A DNA stretch of 64,000 bases from Rhizobium sp. Q54 (GTDB lineage Bacteria > Pseudomonadota > Alphaproteobacteria > UBA2966 > CAIVPW01), in assembly GCA_945904955.1 (NCBI GenBank), contig CAMDPO010000007.1, positions 1 to 64,000 of the forward strand. Reading direction: 5' to 3'. Position numbers and translations under genes: made by a program. The first letter of the stretch is position 1. Each line of letters starts with the position of its first letter. The notes below the pieces were generated by a model. That model did no database searches. It was not told the DNA's origin and saw only the letters and a program-made list of their open reading frames with translations. Below, in pieces: positions 20,015 through 28,271 of the stretch.

Positions 20015-20539
20015 ATGGTGGGTGGTGCCTCGGCGCGCGCCATGGTAGGCCCGGCATCCATGCTCGACCGCATCCGCACTCTGTTCGCTCGCGTCGCCGC
20101 GCCGCAAGGCGCGAAAGGCGCAAACCCGCTCGGGGATCGCAACCTCGCCGCTGCGGCGCTCCTGGTCGAGGCGGCCCTGCTCGACGGCACCTTCGCCGAC
20201 AAGGAACGCGCCGCGATTCAGGCGATCCTGATGCGCAACTTCGGCCTCGCCGTCGAAGAAGCCACCGAGCTGGTCGCGCAAGCGGAGAAGGCCCAGTCTC
20301 AGGCGAACCACCTGGTGCACTTCACGCGCACCCTGAAAGACGCCTATGGCCCTGACGAGCGTACGGCCATTCTCGAGATGCTGTGGGAGGTTGCCTACGC
20401 GGACGGCGTCCTTCATCACTACGAGGCGAATCTATTGCGCCGGATCAGCGGTCTTCTCTATGTTTCCGACCGCGAAGCGGGGGCCGCGCGCAAGCGTGTG
20501 CAGGCGCGCCTCGGCATCGAAGATCTCCCACCCGCGTAG
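20015..20539 (+). CDS. TerB-family protein
   Basis: This 174-residue protein has the helical TerB fold with two repeated acidic segments. One is LAAAALLVEAALLDGTFADKE and the other is MLWEVAYADGVLHHYEANL; their aspartates are the conserved metal-site residues of the family. The ATG at 20015 has the best ribosome site (CAGGAAG, 7 nt away). In-frame ATGs at 20042 and 20060 are alternatives, and MLDRIRTLF at 20060 resembles homolog starts. It sits 2 bp after the S4 gene. TerB relatives are often listed as tellurite resistance, but no other ter gene is present, so that role is not claimed. Confidence 0.85.
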   Translation: MVGGASARAMVGPASMLDRIRTLFARVAAPQGAKGANPLGDRNLAAAALLVEAALLDGTFADKERAAIQAILMRNFGLAVEEATELVAQAEKAQSQANHLVHFTRTLKDAYGPDERTAILEMLWEVAYADGVLHHYEANLLRRISGLLYVSDREAGAARKRVQARLGIEDLPPA

Positions 20540-20575
20540 GACCACGCGGCACTCGAACATAGGAATGCGCGGCGG

Positions 20576-20917
20576 ATGACGTACGTCGTCAACGAGAACT
20601 GCATCAAGTGCAAGTACACCGACTGCGTCGAGGTGTGCCCCGTCGACTGCTTCTATGAAGGCGAGAACATGCTCGTCATTCATCCTGACGAGTGCATCGA
20701 CTGCGGCGTGTGCGAGCCGGAGTGCCCGGTCGGGGCGATCTTGCCCGACACCAAGGGTCAGGACGTCAGCTCGCTCATCGAGCTGAACCGCAAGTTTGCC
20801 CAGGCGTGGCCCAACATCACGCGCCGCAAGGACGCGCCGGCCGACGCCGACAAGTTCAAGGACGAGAAGGGCAAGCTGGAGAAGTACTTCAGCGACAAGC
20901 CCGGCTCGGGCGACTAG
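20576..20917 (+). CDS. fdxA: Seven-iron ferredoxin FdxA
   Basis: FdxA is a small cytoplasmic electron carrier with one [3Fe-4S] and one [4Fe-4S] cluster. The first cluster segment is [17 protein letters not shown] and the second is [13 protein letters not shown]. The Asn/Thr-rich helix and charged tail ([15 protein letters not shown]) are typical of the 113-residue alphaproteobacterial form. It follows TerB by 36 bp on the same strand. The convergent molybdenum-enzyme gene ends 24 bp beyond its stop. Confidence 0.96.
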   Translation: MTYVVNENCIKCKYTDCVEVCPVDCFYEGENMLVIHPDECIDCGVCEPECPVGAILPDTKGQDVSSLIELNRKFAQAWPNITRRKDAPADADKFKDEKGKLEKYFSDKPGSGD

Positions 20918-20941
20918 GCCGTCGCGCCGACGGCGCGCAAC

Positions 20942-23389
20942 CTACAACGACTGGATGGGCAGCGACCGGCAGCGCGTGCGGGTCGCGGCGAAGAACGCGT
21001 TGGCGACCGCCGGCGCCACCGGCGGCACGCCGGGCTCACCCGCACCGCCGGGCGCCTCAACGCTCGGGACGAGATGCACCTCGACGAGCGGCGCTTCGTG
21101 GAAGCGCACGATCGGATAATCGGCGAAGCTCTGCTCGACGACCGCCCCATCGCGGAAGGTGATCTCGCTCAGAAGCGTCGCACCGAGCGCGAATATGACC
21201 GCACCTTCCATCTGCGCGGCCACCGCGTCTGGAGTGATGACAACGCCGCAATCGGCGGCGACGACCACGCGATCGATGCGCGGCACACCGGCTGGACGCG
21301 CAGTCACCTCCACTACGATCGCCACGTAGCTGCCGAACGAGCGGTAGCACGCAACGCCGCGGCCGCGACCGGCGGGGAGCGGCTCGCTCCATCCCGCCTT
21401 GGCGGCGGCAAGGGACAGCGTGCCGGCGAGCCGTGGCTGCGCCGACAAGTGCGCGATGCGGAACGCGAGCGGATCAGCGCCCGCGGCGTGGGCGAGTTCG
21501 TCGACGAACGACTCGACGTGGAATGCGTTCTGGCTTGCGCCGACCGCGCGCCACGCGCTCGTCGGCACCGGCACATCGACGCGCACTTGCTCTTCGCGGT
21601 AGTGCGGTACGTCGTAGAGCATGTTGATGCCGTCCAGCGACATGCTGGGCCCCGCCACCTTCATCGCGATAGCCTCGATGCGCTCGCCCTTCACCGCGCC
21701 GCGCATCTGCGCGCAGTTGGGCGGGCGGAAAGAGCCGTGGCGCAAATCGTCGTCGCGCGACCACAGGAGTTGCACCGGGCGGCCGATGGCCTTGGCGACC
21801 TCGACCGCTTCCTGCACGAAGTCACTGTCCATGCGGCGGCCGAACGAGCCGCCGAGGAACGTGGTGTGGACGGCGATGGCCTCGGGCTTGAGCCCGGCGA
21901 CTTCTGCGGCCACCGCGCGCGCGTCGGCGGGCGATTGGGTTCCCACCCAGATCTCGCCGTCATGGGTGCCGAGACGCACGGTGCAGTTCATCGGCTCCAT
22001 CGGCGCATGCGCCTGGAAGGGTGTCGCGTAGGTCGCCTCGACGACGCTGCCCGCGCGTTTGAGCGCGGCATCCGGCTCGCCACTGCTGCGCCCGATGCGG
22101 CCAGCCTTGGCGAGGCCGGCGGAGATCGCGCGCGCAATGGTGGCGCTGTCGAATCCGGCGCGTGCCTTCCAGCGCAGGGCGAGCGCCGCGCGACCGCTGA
22201 AGGCAGCCCACGGACTGTCCGCGACAACGGCAATGCCCGCCTGCACCTCGAGCACTTGCAGCACGCCGGGCGTTGCTTCGGTGCGGCTCGTGTCGGCCTC
22301 GGCAAGGCGCGCCTCGGCGCCGGGCGGGCGTTGAATGACGGCGTAGACCATGTCCGGCACGCGCACGTCGAAGCCGTAGACCGTCTCGCCCCGCACATGC
22401 CCGGGCAATTCCATGCGTGGCACTTTCGTGCCGATCAGGCGGAACGACGCGCGCTCCTTCAGAGTGACGCGGGCGGGCGGCGTGCGCGGCGCGGCGTCCG
22501 CGGCGAGCGCGCCGTAGCCGAGCACCTTGTTGCTGGGGAGGTGACGCACGGCGCCGGCGTCGGCACGGCACTCGGTCGATGGGACATTCCACGCCGCTGC
22601 TGCGGCCGCAACGAGCATCTCGCGCGCGGCGGCGCCGGCGCGGCGCAACGGCTCGTAGCTGGAGCGGATACTGGTGCTGCCGCCGGTCGACTGCTCGCCG
22701 AACATCGTGTTGGCGTAGGCGCGATCGACGGGGGCGAATTCCGCGCGTACCTGGGCGAGATCGACCTCAAGCTCTTCGGCGACCAGCATGGCGAGGCCGG
22801 TCACGACACCCTGCCCCATCTCGGCGCGATCGATGCGCACCGTGACCATGCCGTCGTCGCCGATCGCCACCCACGGGTTGAAGGCATGGGGCGTCGCGGC
22901 AGGGCGCGGGGCGGCGGGCAGGCGGGCCGATGCAGCGCGGGGCGCATGGGCGGCGGCCAGGTGGGCGAGGGCCTTCCGGGCGCGCGTGTAGCTGCCGCAG
23001 CGGCAAAGAACTTCGGTCAACGCACGTCCGACCGCGGCGGGGGACGCGCCGGCCTGCGCAGTGGCCGCGGCCGCCGCCATGACCATGGCGGGTTGGCAGT
23101 AGCCGCACTGGGGCACCTGCTCGGCGATCCAGGCCTCAATGACGGGATGGCCGGCCGCGGCGAGGCCTTCGATGGTGGTAACCGCCCGGCCAGAGACCTC
23201 GGCGAGGGTGATCTGGCAGGCTTTGGCCGCTTTTCCATCGATGTGCAGGGTGCAAACCCCGCAAACGCCGACGCCACACCCATATTTGGTGCCGAGGAGC
23301 CCCAATTCGGTGCGCAAGATCCACAAAAGAGGGGTATCCGGGGCGGAGACGATATTGGTCGAACGACCGTTCAGTTGCAGGGTGACCAC
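20942..23389 (-). CDS. Fused IorA-IorB type molybdenum hydroxylase
   Basis: This single 815-residue protein joins two normally separate subunits of isoquinoline 1-oxidoreductase-like aldehyde/N-heterocycle hydroxylases. Residues 1-75 are a plant-type [2Fe-2S] ferredoxin (C-x4-C-x2-C, then C58). Residues 76-150 are the second [2Fe-2S] domain (CGYC and CRC). After an Ala/Pro linker, residues about 165-815 are the molybdopterin domain. That part shows RAEMGQGVVTGLAMLVAEEL, GGSTSIRSSYEPLRRAG and FLGGSFGRRMDSDFVQEAV. No Tat or Sec signal is present, although free IorB proteins usually carry one. The start is GTG at 23389. It lies antisense inside an otherwise conserved fdxA-carD neighbourhood. The substrate is unknown. 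Confidence 0.88.
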   Translation of the reverse strand: MVTLQLNGRSTNIVSAPDTPLLWILRTELGLLGTKYGCGVGVCGVCTLHIDGKAAKACQITLAEVSGRAVTTIEGLAAAGHPVIEAWIAEQVPQCGYCQPAMVMAAAAATAQAGASPAAVGRALTEVLCRCGSYTRARKALAHLAAAHAPRAASARLPAAPRPAATPHAFNPWVAIGDDGMVTVRIDRAEMGQGVVTGLAMLVAEELEVDLAQVRAEFAPVDRAYANTMFGEQSTGGSTSIRSSYEPLRRAGAAAREMLVAAAAAAWNVPSTECRADAGAVRHLPSNKVLGYGALAADAAPRTPPARVTLKERASFRLIGTKVPRMELPGHVRGETVYGFDVRVPDMVYAVIQRPPGAEARLAEADTSRTEATPGVLQVLEVQAGIAVVADSPWAAFSGRAALALRWKARAGFDSATIARAISAGLAKAGRIGRSSGEPDAALKRAGSVVEATYATPFQAHAPMEPMNCTVRLGTHDGEIWVGTQSPADARAVAAEVAGLKPEAIAVHTTFLGGSFGRRMDSDFVQEAVEVAKAIGRPVQLLWSRDDDLRHGSFRPPNCAQMRGAVKGERIEAIAMKVAGPSMSLDGINMLYDVPHYREEQVRVDVPVPTSAWRAVGASQNAFHVESFVDELAHAAGADPLAFRIAHLSAQPRLAGTLSLAAAKAGWSEPLPAGRGRGVACYRSFGSYVAIVVEVTARPAGVPRIDRVVVAADCGVVITPDAVAAQMEGAVIFALGATLLSEITFRDGAVVEQSFADYPIVRFHEAPLVEVHLVPSVEAPGGAGEPGVPPVAPAVANAFFAATRTRCRSLPIQSL

Positions 23390-23629
23390 AAGCCCTCGAC
23401 TGCCTTCGCACCAAGATTTGTGAGAATTTCTGCCGCTTGCCGGGTTGGGAAGGCCCTACGGAGCCCCGCGCCCTAGGTTTTGGCCCCTGTTTGTGCTATA
23501 TTGTCACACAAGGGTAGCGATCAGCGCAAAAGACGGACCGGGGGCCCACGATCGCCACGAACGGCGGCGAATCGGCGGTGAGGTGCGTTCCGGCGCAAGA
23601 CGCGAACCAAAGCTCATGGAGAAAAGATC

Positions 23630-24517
23630 GTGACGCCGAAAAGCAAGTCGAAGCGCCCGGCGGAGCGCGCGCCCGTGAAGGCGGCCGCAGCGAGCGGCCA
23701 CGGCCGCACTCCGGCGCGACCGGCGAGTGCGGGGACTCGCCGGAAGGTCGAGAAAGAAGCGCCGCGGCCCCAGGCCGCGCGGCCCGCACCGAAGAGCGTC
23801 GCGCCCAGGAGCGTGGCAAAGCCGGCGACCAAAGTCGCGGCCAAGCCGGTGGCTCCCAAGGTCGCCGCGCCAACCATCAAAAAAGCGGCGGCGCCAGCGA
23901 AGGCGATGCCGCGTCCAGGACAGGTATCAGTGGTACGCAAGGGTGTAGAGAAGCCGGAGGTCATCAAGGCGCCTCCGATCAACGCGAAGCTCGCCGCTAA
24001 GCAGAAGGCGAAGGAGCACGCTGAGGCGCTGCAAGAGTTCGGCGCCAAGGACTACATCGTCTATCCGACTCACGGCGTCGGCTTTATCCAGGCGGTCGAA
24101 CGCCAGGAGATCGCCGGCATGCACGTCGACCTGTTCGTCATCACGTTCGAGAAGGACAAGATGACGCTGCGGGTACCCGTCTCGAAGGCGAAGCACGTCG
24201 GCATGCGCAAGCTGTCGACGCCCAAGATCATGGACTCGGCGCTGGCGACCCTGAAGGGCCGCGCTCGCGTCAAGCGCACCATGTGGAGCCGCCGCGCCCA
24301 GGAGTACGAGGCAAAGATCAACTCGGGCAATCCGGTGTCGATCGCCGAGGTCATCCGCGACCTGCACCGCAGCGCCAACCAACCCGACCAGTCGTACAGC
24401 GAACGCCAAATCTACGAGGCGGCGCTGGAGCGCTTGGCGCGCGAGCTCGCTGCGGTCGAGAAGATCGACGAGCAGGCGGCCACCGAGCGCCTCGAAAAGG
24501 TTCTGAAGGCGGCCTAG
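23630..24517 (+). CDS. CarD-family transcription regulator with long basic N-terminal tail
   Basis: CarD proteins bind RNA polymerase beta and stabilise open complexes. The CarD/RID domain starts at about residue 138 (FGAKDYIVYPTHGVGFIQAVE) and the C-terminal helical DNA-binding domain runs to 295, including the MWSRRAQEYEAKINSGNP segment. The first roughly 135 residues are an Ala/Pro/Lys-rich low-complexity tail, so the protein is nearly twice the usual size. The GTG start at 23630 has a modest site (GAGAAAAG). The 240-bp region upstream (23390-23629) holds no gene on either strand. It contains a TATATT box at 23497-23502 that could be the -10 of its promoter. Confidence 0.93.
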   Translation: MTPKSKSKRPAERAPVKAAAASGHGRTPARPASAGTRRKVEKEAPRPQAARPAPKSVAPRSVAKPATKVAAKPVAPKVAAPTIKKAAAPAKAMPRPGQVSVVRKGVEKPEVIKAPPINAKLAAKQKAKEHAEALQEFGAKDYIVYPTHGVGFIQAVERQEIAGMHVDLFVITFEKDKMTLRVPVSKAKHVGMRKLSTPKIMDSALATLKGRARVKRTMWSRRAQEYEAKINSGNPVSIAEVIRDLHRSANQPDQSYSERQIYEAALERLARELAAVEKIDEQAATERLEKVLKAA

Positions 24518-24536
24518 CCGTCCTCGTCCCCTGCCT

Positions 24537-24566
24537 GATGCCGAGCGGCATACGCCGCTCGGCATC
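24537..24566. other. Perfect 12-bp hairpin after carD
   Basis: GATGCCGAGCGG and CCGCTCGGCATC pair perfectly around a 6-nt loop, 20 bp after the carD stop. No T-run follows on either strand, so this is not a standard intrinsic terminator. A second small hairpin (GCATCTAC, 4 nt, GTAGATGC) lies at 24616-24635, and GCTTGAAGCC is repeated at 24581 and 24600. Together they make the 24518-24684 gap highly structured. Confidence 0.6.
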
Positions 24567-24684
24567 GATCTCAAGTCAGAGCTTGAAGCCATAAGTCTGG
24601 GCTTGAAGCCCACAGGCATCTACGTCAGTAGATGCAGCGTGCAGATGCGCGTGGGCGCGGGCATCGTGCGCGGTTGCGCGGGGA

Positions 24685-25503
24685 GTGCGCACACGAGTGG
24701 CCGCTGAACCGGCAAGCTTCTTCTCGGTGTTGGCGCCCGGGCGGCGCGTGTGGGCGGTGGGCGCGATCCACGGTGAGGCTGCGCGCCTGGCCGCCCTGCA
24801 CGACACCCTGCGCGAGCGCTTCGCCACCGGCGATCGCCTGGTCTACCTCGGCAACTACCTCGGCCACGGGCCCGACGTGCTTGGCGTGCAAAACCAGATG
24901 CTGGCGTTCCGGCGCGAGATCATCGCGCGGCCGGGGGTATTCGCCTGCGACGTCGCCTTCCTGCGCGGCGCCCAGGAGGAGATGTGGCGCAAGCTGATGC
25001 AGCTGCAGTTCGCCACCAGCCCCGGTGAGGTGTTGGAGTGGATGCTGGGTCAGGGCGTCGAGCCCACGCTGAAGGCCTACCGGCAGGATGCACGCGACGC
25101 CAAGATCGCCTGCCGCGAAGGGGCACTCGCCATCGCCAAGTGGACCGTTCAGGTCCGCAACGCAGTCCACGCGCACGCCGGCCACGACGAGTTGTTCGCG
25201 TCGCTGCGCCGCGCCGCCCACACCGCCGGCCAAGAGCTTCTGTTCGTCGCGGCCGGCATTGATCCGAACCGCCCGCTCAAGCAGCAGGGCGACGTGTTCT
25301 GGTGGGGGTCGGGCTACTTTTCGCAGCTCGCCACCCCATATGAGGGCTTCCGCCGGGTGGTGCGCGGCTACAGCCGCACGCGCGATGGGGTCGACGTCGA
25401 AAGCTACGGCGCGACCATCGACGGCGGCAGCGGCCGGGGGGGCACCCTCAACGCCGTCTGCTTCGACTACCACGGCAAGGCCGTCGACTGGATCGAGGCC
25501 TAG
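24685..25503 (+). CDS. Degenerate PPP-type metallophosphoesterase (likely pseudoenzyme)
   Basis: The 272-residue protein keeps the layout of serine/threonine-phosphatase-like phosphoesterases but has lost the metal ligands. GDIHG is GAIHG (residues 26-30). GDYVDRGP is GNYLGHGP (56-63). GNHE is replaced by RGAQE (95-99). The FVHAGI segment reads FVAAGIDPNRPL near 220. The fold elements, including the DVFWWGS loop, remain. The frame is open with normal codon use, so this is a selected protein and not a decaying gene. A non-catalytic binding role is inferred. The GTG at 24685 is the earliest plausible start and GTG at 24697 is an alternative. It lies between carD and rpoH. Confidence 0.8.
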   Translation: MRTRVAAEPASFFSVLAPGRRVWAVGAIHGEAARLAALHDTLRERFATGDRLVYLGNYLGHGPDVLGVQNQMLAFRREIIARPGVFACDVAFLRGAQEEMWRKLMQLQFATSPGEVLEWMLGQGVEPTLKAYRQDARDAKIACREGALAIAKWTVQVRNAVHAHAGHDELFASLRRAAHTAGQELLFVAAGIDPNRPLKQQGDVFWWGSGYFSQLATPYEGFRRVVRGYSRTRDGVDVESYGATIDGGSGRGGTLNAVCFDYHGKAVDWIEA

Positions 25504-25597
25504 GACCACGCGCTAGGCGGGCTAAGTCCTACGCCCTTAGTAGTCTTTTGGCAGGGACCGGCCGGGGAGGCCTGCGGCTCTGCGCCTGGCCGCCATC

Positions 25598-25625
25598 TTG
25601 TAATAGCCGAGTTAGTGACTATACT
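25598..25625 (+). promoter_or_regulatory. Sigma-70 promoter upstream of the rpoH leader
   Basis: TTGTAA (25598-25603) and TATACT (25620-25625) are separated by 16 bp. Transcription would start near 25632, immediately before a terminator-like hairpin and about 165 bp before the rpoH start. The surrounding bases are AT-rich compared with the window. Confidence 0.55.
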
Positions 25626-25634
25626 ATTATTCGT

Positions 25635-25665
25635 GCTCCTGACGAAAACTCAGGGGCTATTTTTT
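25635..25665 (+). terminator. Terminator or attenuator hairpin before rpoH
   Basis: GCTCCTGA and TCAGGGGC pair (one G-T) around a 7-nt loop, followed by TATTTTTT. It could end the transcript of the preceding phosphoesterase-like gene. Because a promoter lies only about 10 bp upstream, it could also act as an attenuator or make a very short RNA. Confidence 0.7.
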
Positions 25666-25692
25666 CCCCCGCAACGCGCGGGAAACCTCGTT

Positions 25693-25751
25693 ACTCCGGC
25701 CGGGACACCGGCCCTCGTGCCCTAGCCGGCGGCCCGTGCCCCGGCCGGAGT
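25693..25751 (+). other. Long GC-rich inverted repeat in the rpoH leader
   Basis: ACTCCGGCCGGG (25693-25704) is the exact complement of CCCGGCCGGAGT (25740-25751). The 35-nt loop contains further CCGG-rich pairing. The structure ends about 48 bp before the rpoH ATG, where leader-RNA folding could affect translation of a heat-shock sigma factor. Confidence 0.6.
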
Positions 25752-25798
25752 AGACGCCTTTGATGAGGCCGCGCGCGCAGCGCGGATGGGACATTGCC

Positions 25799-26677
25799 AT
25801 GAGCTACATCGACACCCGTGAGGGCCGGCTGGCGATTCGCCAGTACGTCCGTGCCGCCATGAAAATCCCGCTCCTCGAGCGCGACGAGGAGCAGAAGCTT
25901 GCCCGCCGTTGGCGGGACAAGCGGGACGTGCGCGCGCTCCACGCCCTGGTCGAGCCGCACATGCGCCTCGTCATCAGCATTGCCGCGCGCTATCGCGCCT
26001 ACGGATTGCCGCAGGCTGACCTCGTCCAGGAGGGCAACGTCGGCCTGATGCAGTCCGCCGAGCGATTCGATCCGGATCGGCTGGTGCGCTTCTCGACCTA
26101 TGCCGGCTGGTGGATTCGTTCGGCGATCCAGGAGTACGTGCTGCGCAACTGGTCGATCGTGCGTACCGGCACGACCGCTGCGCAGAAGTCGCTGTTCTTC
26201 AACCTGCGTCGCTTGCAGGCGCGTATCGAGCGCGCCGGCGGCAACCCGTCCACGCCGGAGTCGGCGAACGAGATCGCGCGGGTGCTGCGGGTTCCTAAGC
26301 GCGACGTCGACAACATGCGCGAGCGCCTGGCGGCGTCGGACCGTTCCTTGAACGCGCCGCTCGGCGAAGAGGCGGACGCGGAATGGCAGGACGTGCTGCC
26401 CGACGATCGCCCGGGGCCCGAGGACATCGTGCGTACCCAGCACGACTCGGCGATGCGGTCGCGGTGGATCGAGTCGGCACTGTCCGAGCTCAGCCCGCGC
26501 GAGCAGACCATCGTGCGCGCGCGCCGCTTGAGCGAGAGCACGCGCACGCTCGAATCGCTCGGCGACTCGTTGGGCATCAGCAAGGAGCGGGTGCGCCAGA
26601 TCGAACAGGAGGCGCTCAACAAGCTCCGCCATGCGATCTTGCGCCAAGCCGGCGACCTCGAAGCGGTCACCGGCTAG
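25799..26677 (+). CDS. rpoH: RNA polymerase sigma factor, RpoH (sigma-32) family
   Basis: The 292-residue protein has sigma region 2 (VEPHMRLVISIAARYRAYGLPQADLVQEGNVGLMQ and following), the RpoH-box-like QKSLFFNLRRLQ near residue 138, and region 4 with ESLGDSLGISKERVRQIEQEALNKL at 253-278. The RpoH box separates it from other group-3 sigmas. Alphaproteobacteria often carry two RpoH paralogs with different stress duties, and this cannot be resolved here. The ATG at 25799 (MSYIDTREGRL) is preferred over in-frame TTG 25760 and ATG 25763, although the 13-residue extension cannot be excluded. A strong terminator follows. The leader carries a promoter, a terminator-like hairpin and a long inverted repeat. 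Confidence 0.92.
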   Translation: MSYIDTREGRLAIRQYVRAAMKIPLLERDEEQKLARRWRDKRDVRALHALVEPHMRLVISIAARYRAYGLPQADLVQEGNVGLMQSAERFDPDRLVRFSTYAGWWIRSAIQEYVLRNWSIVRTGTTAAQKSLFFNLRRLQARIERAGGNPSTPESANEIARVLRVPKRDVDNMRERLAASDRSLNAPLGEEADAEWQDVLPDDRPGPEDIVRTQHDSAMRSRWIESALSELSPREQTIVRARRLSESTRTLESLGDSLGISKERVRQIEQEALNKLRHAILRQAGDLEAVTG

Positions 26678-26705
26678 CCGCACCATACGTCGAAGAAAAG
26701 CGAAA

Positions 26706-26735
26706 GCGCCCCTCCCACCGGAGGGGCGCTTTTTT
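26706..26735 (+). terminator. Intrinsic terminator of rpoH
   Basis: GCGCCCCTCC and GGAGGGGCGC form a perfect 10-bp stem with a CACC loop, followed by TTTTTT. It lies 28 bp after the rpoH stop and just before the convergent M48 protease stop. Confidence 0.95.
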
Positions 26736-26737
26736 CG

Positions 26738-28216
26738 TTAGTGGACGACGACCTTGACCTTGTCGCCCGGCGCAACGCCGGCGGCCGCGTCGAGATGATT
26801 GAGCATGCGCAGCCAATCGAGCGGGTGGTCGAGCATGCGCATCTGCGCGGCCAACGCCTCAATGCCGGTGCCCGGTTCCGCGGTCAGTACGCGCAGTCGC
26901 ATGGGCTGGATGCTCGCCACCTCGGCGGCCGGCAGGCGCCGCAGCGAGACGGGCGCTTCGAGCATCCGCTCGGCCATCTCCGCCGACAGCGGTCCCGGCA
27001 GGAAGAACCGGAAGCGGAAGTACGTCGTCGGGTTGACGCGGATGGTTGCGAACAGCACCTGGGCCGGCACGCCGTCCTGGCCGATTGCCGTGGCGCGCCC
27101 GAACGCCGCCTGCATGTCGGCGACGGTTTGCTCTTCGACGTGTTCGAGCTCGAACGTCGAGATGACGCTGCGGCGTAGATAGGCGGCGAGGCTTTCGGTC
27201 TGCACGCTGCGCAGCTGCTGCATGTCGAACAGCATCGACGCGCCGTGCGGCCCTTCGGCCGAAATCGACGTCGGGCGCGTGCGGCTGAAATGGAACCCCG
27301 GCGGCAAGGTGAACGTGTAGCGATTGAACGTGTCGACGTAGGTGTTGCCGATCACCATGCCTTCGGCGGGCCGGCGCCCATAGACGAGGCCGTCGATCAT
27401 GCCGAGGAACGGCTCGCGGCCAATGGTCCATTTCGGACCGTCCGACGCGGCGGCCGGCAGGTAGCCGGCGGCGAGGGCGTCGGCGAGGGCGCCACCCCCG
27501 GCCCGGGCGCGCTCAACGGCCTGCGCCGCCTGGGTGGCGCGGCGCAGGCGCTCGGCAATCGACGGGTGGGTGTTGGGATTGCGCGGGCGTGGCTCGCCTG
27601 CGCGTTGGGCGAGCTGGACGTGCTCGCCGATTGCCGCCAGGAAGCGCGCCTGCGCCATGGGGTCATAGCCGGCGTCGGCCAGCATGCGGATGCTGACCGC
27701 GTCGGCGTCCAGCTCTTGCTCCTGGTTGAACTGGTTCCACGTGTCGGCGAGGGCGCTGACCGGCGCGCCGGGGAGTTGGTCCTGCAACAGGCTGCGCTGA
27801 TTGGCGTGGCGCTGGGCGAGATGCGAAATCTCGTGGGCCAGCACGGCGGCGAGCTCCGCCTCCGAATTGGCGACGAGCAGCATCTGGCGCGTGATGTAGA
27901 TGTAGCCGCCCGGCATGGCGAAGGCGTACGGGTCGCCGAAGTCCAGCACCGTGAAGATGTAGTCGTAGGCACGTTCCGGCAGAGTGGCGATGAGGCGCTT
28001 GCCGATGTCGGCGACGTACTGGCCGACCTTGGCGTCCATGTACTCGCCGCCGAAGCGCTGAACGACGCCGGGATGTTCGCGCTGTCCGATGCGGACTTCC
28101 TGCGCGATGGTGAGCTCGGCGGCAGCTGCCGGCAATGCACTGCCGAACGCTAAACTGGCCACGGCCAGCGCGCCCAGGAGAACGGAGAGTCTCGCACCCC
28201 TCATGGACGCCGCCAT
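26738..28216 (-). CDS. Periplasmic M48-family metalloprotease (BepA/LoiP-like)
   Basis: The 492-residue protein has a signal peptide (cleavage near residue 33). Its M48 peptidase domain carries the zinc motif HEISH (128-132) and the third-ligand helix EQELDADAVSIRMLADAGYDP near 168. The C-terminal half of about 250 residues ends in a LysM-like or SH3-like segment (AAGVAPGDKVKVVVH). Homologs maintain outer-membrane protein assembly by degrading stalled precursors. Convergence with rpoH is conserved in many Alphaproteobacteria and fits an envelope stress function, which is inferred. Confidence 0.9.
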   Translation of the reverse strand: MAASMRGARLSVLLGALAVASLAFGSALPAAAAELTIAQEVRIGQREHPGVVQRFGGEYMDAKVGQYVADIGKRLIATLPERAYDYIFTVLDFGDPYAFAMPGGYIYITRQMLLVANSEAELAAVLAHEISHLAQRHANQRSLLQDQLPGAPVSALADTWNQFNQEQELDADAVSIRMLADAGYDPMAQARFLAAIGEHVQLAQRAGEPRPRNPNTHPSIAERLRRATQAAQAVERARAGGGALADALAAGYLPAAASDGPKWTIGREPFLGMIDGLVYGRRPAEGMVIGNTYVDTFNRYTFTLPPGFHFSRTRPTSISAEGPHGASMLFDMQQLRSVQTESLAAYLRRSVISTFELEHVEEQTVADMQAAFGRATAIGQDGVPAQVLFATIRVNPTTYFRFRFFLPGPLSAEMAERMLEAPVSLRRLPAAEVASIQPMRLRVLTAEPGTGIEALAAQMRMLDHPLDWLRMLNHLDAAAGVAPGDKVKVVVH

Positions 28217-28271
28217 TCTATGGCTCGGCTGAGGCCGGGTCCATGCACGAAGCAGGGAACCGGCCTTCCCT

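Noticed and set aside
20015..20539. Tellurite resistance
   Set aside because: Only a TerB-fold protein is present; no terC, terD, terE or tehB is near, and the fold occurs in many non-tellurite proteins.
21074..23476. An 800-codon open frame on the plus strand
   Set aside because: It lies antisense to the IorA-IorB fusion, has no recognisable domain and its residue mix (Arg/His/Gly/Asp) is typical of reading high-GC coding DNA on the wrong strand.
24581..24609. Short direct repeats (GCTTGAAGCC twice) as a possible array
   Set aside because: Only two copies with a 9-bp gap exist; there is no repeat-spacer pattern, so this is not a CRISPR or tandem-repeat locus.
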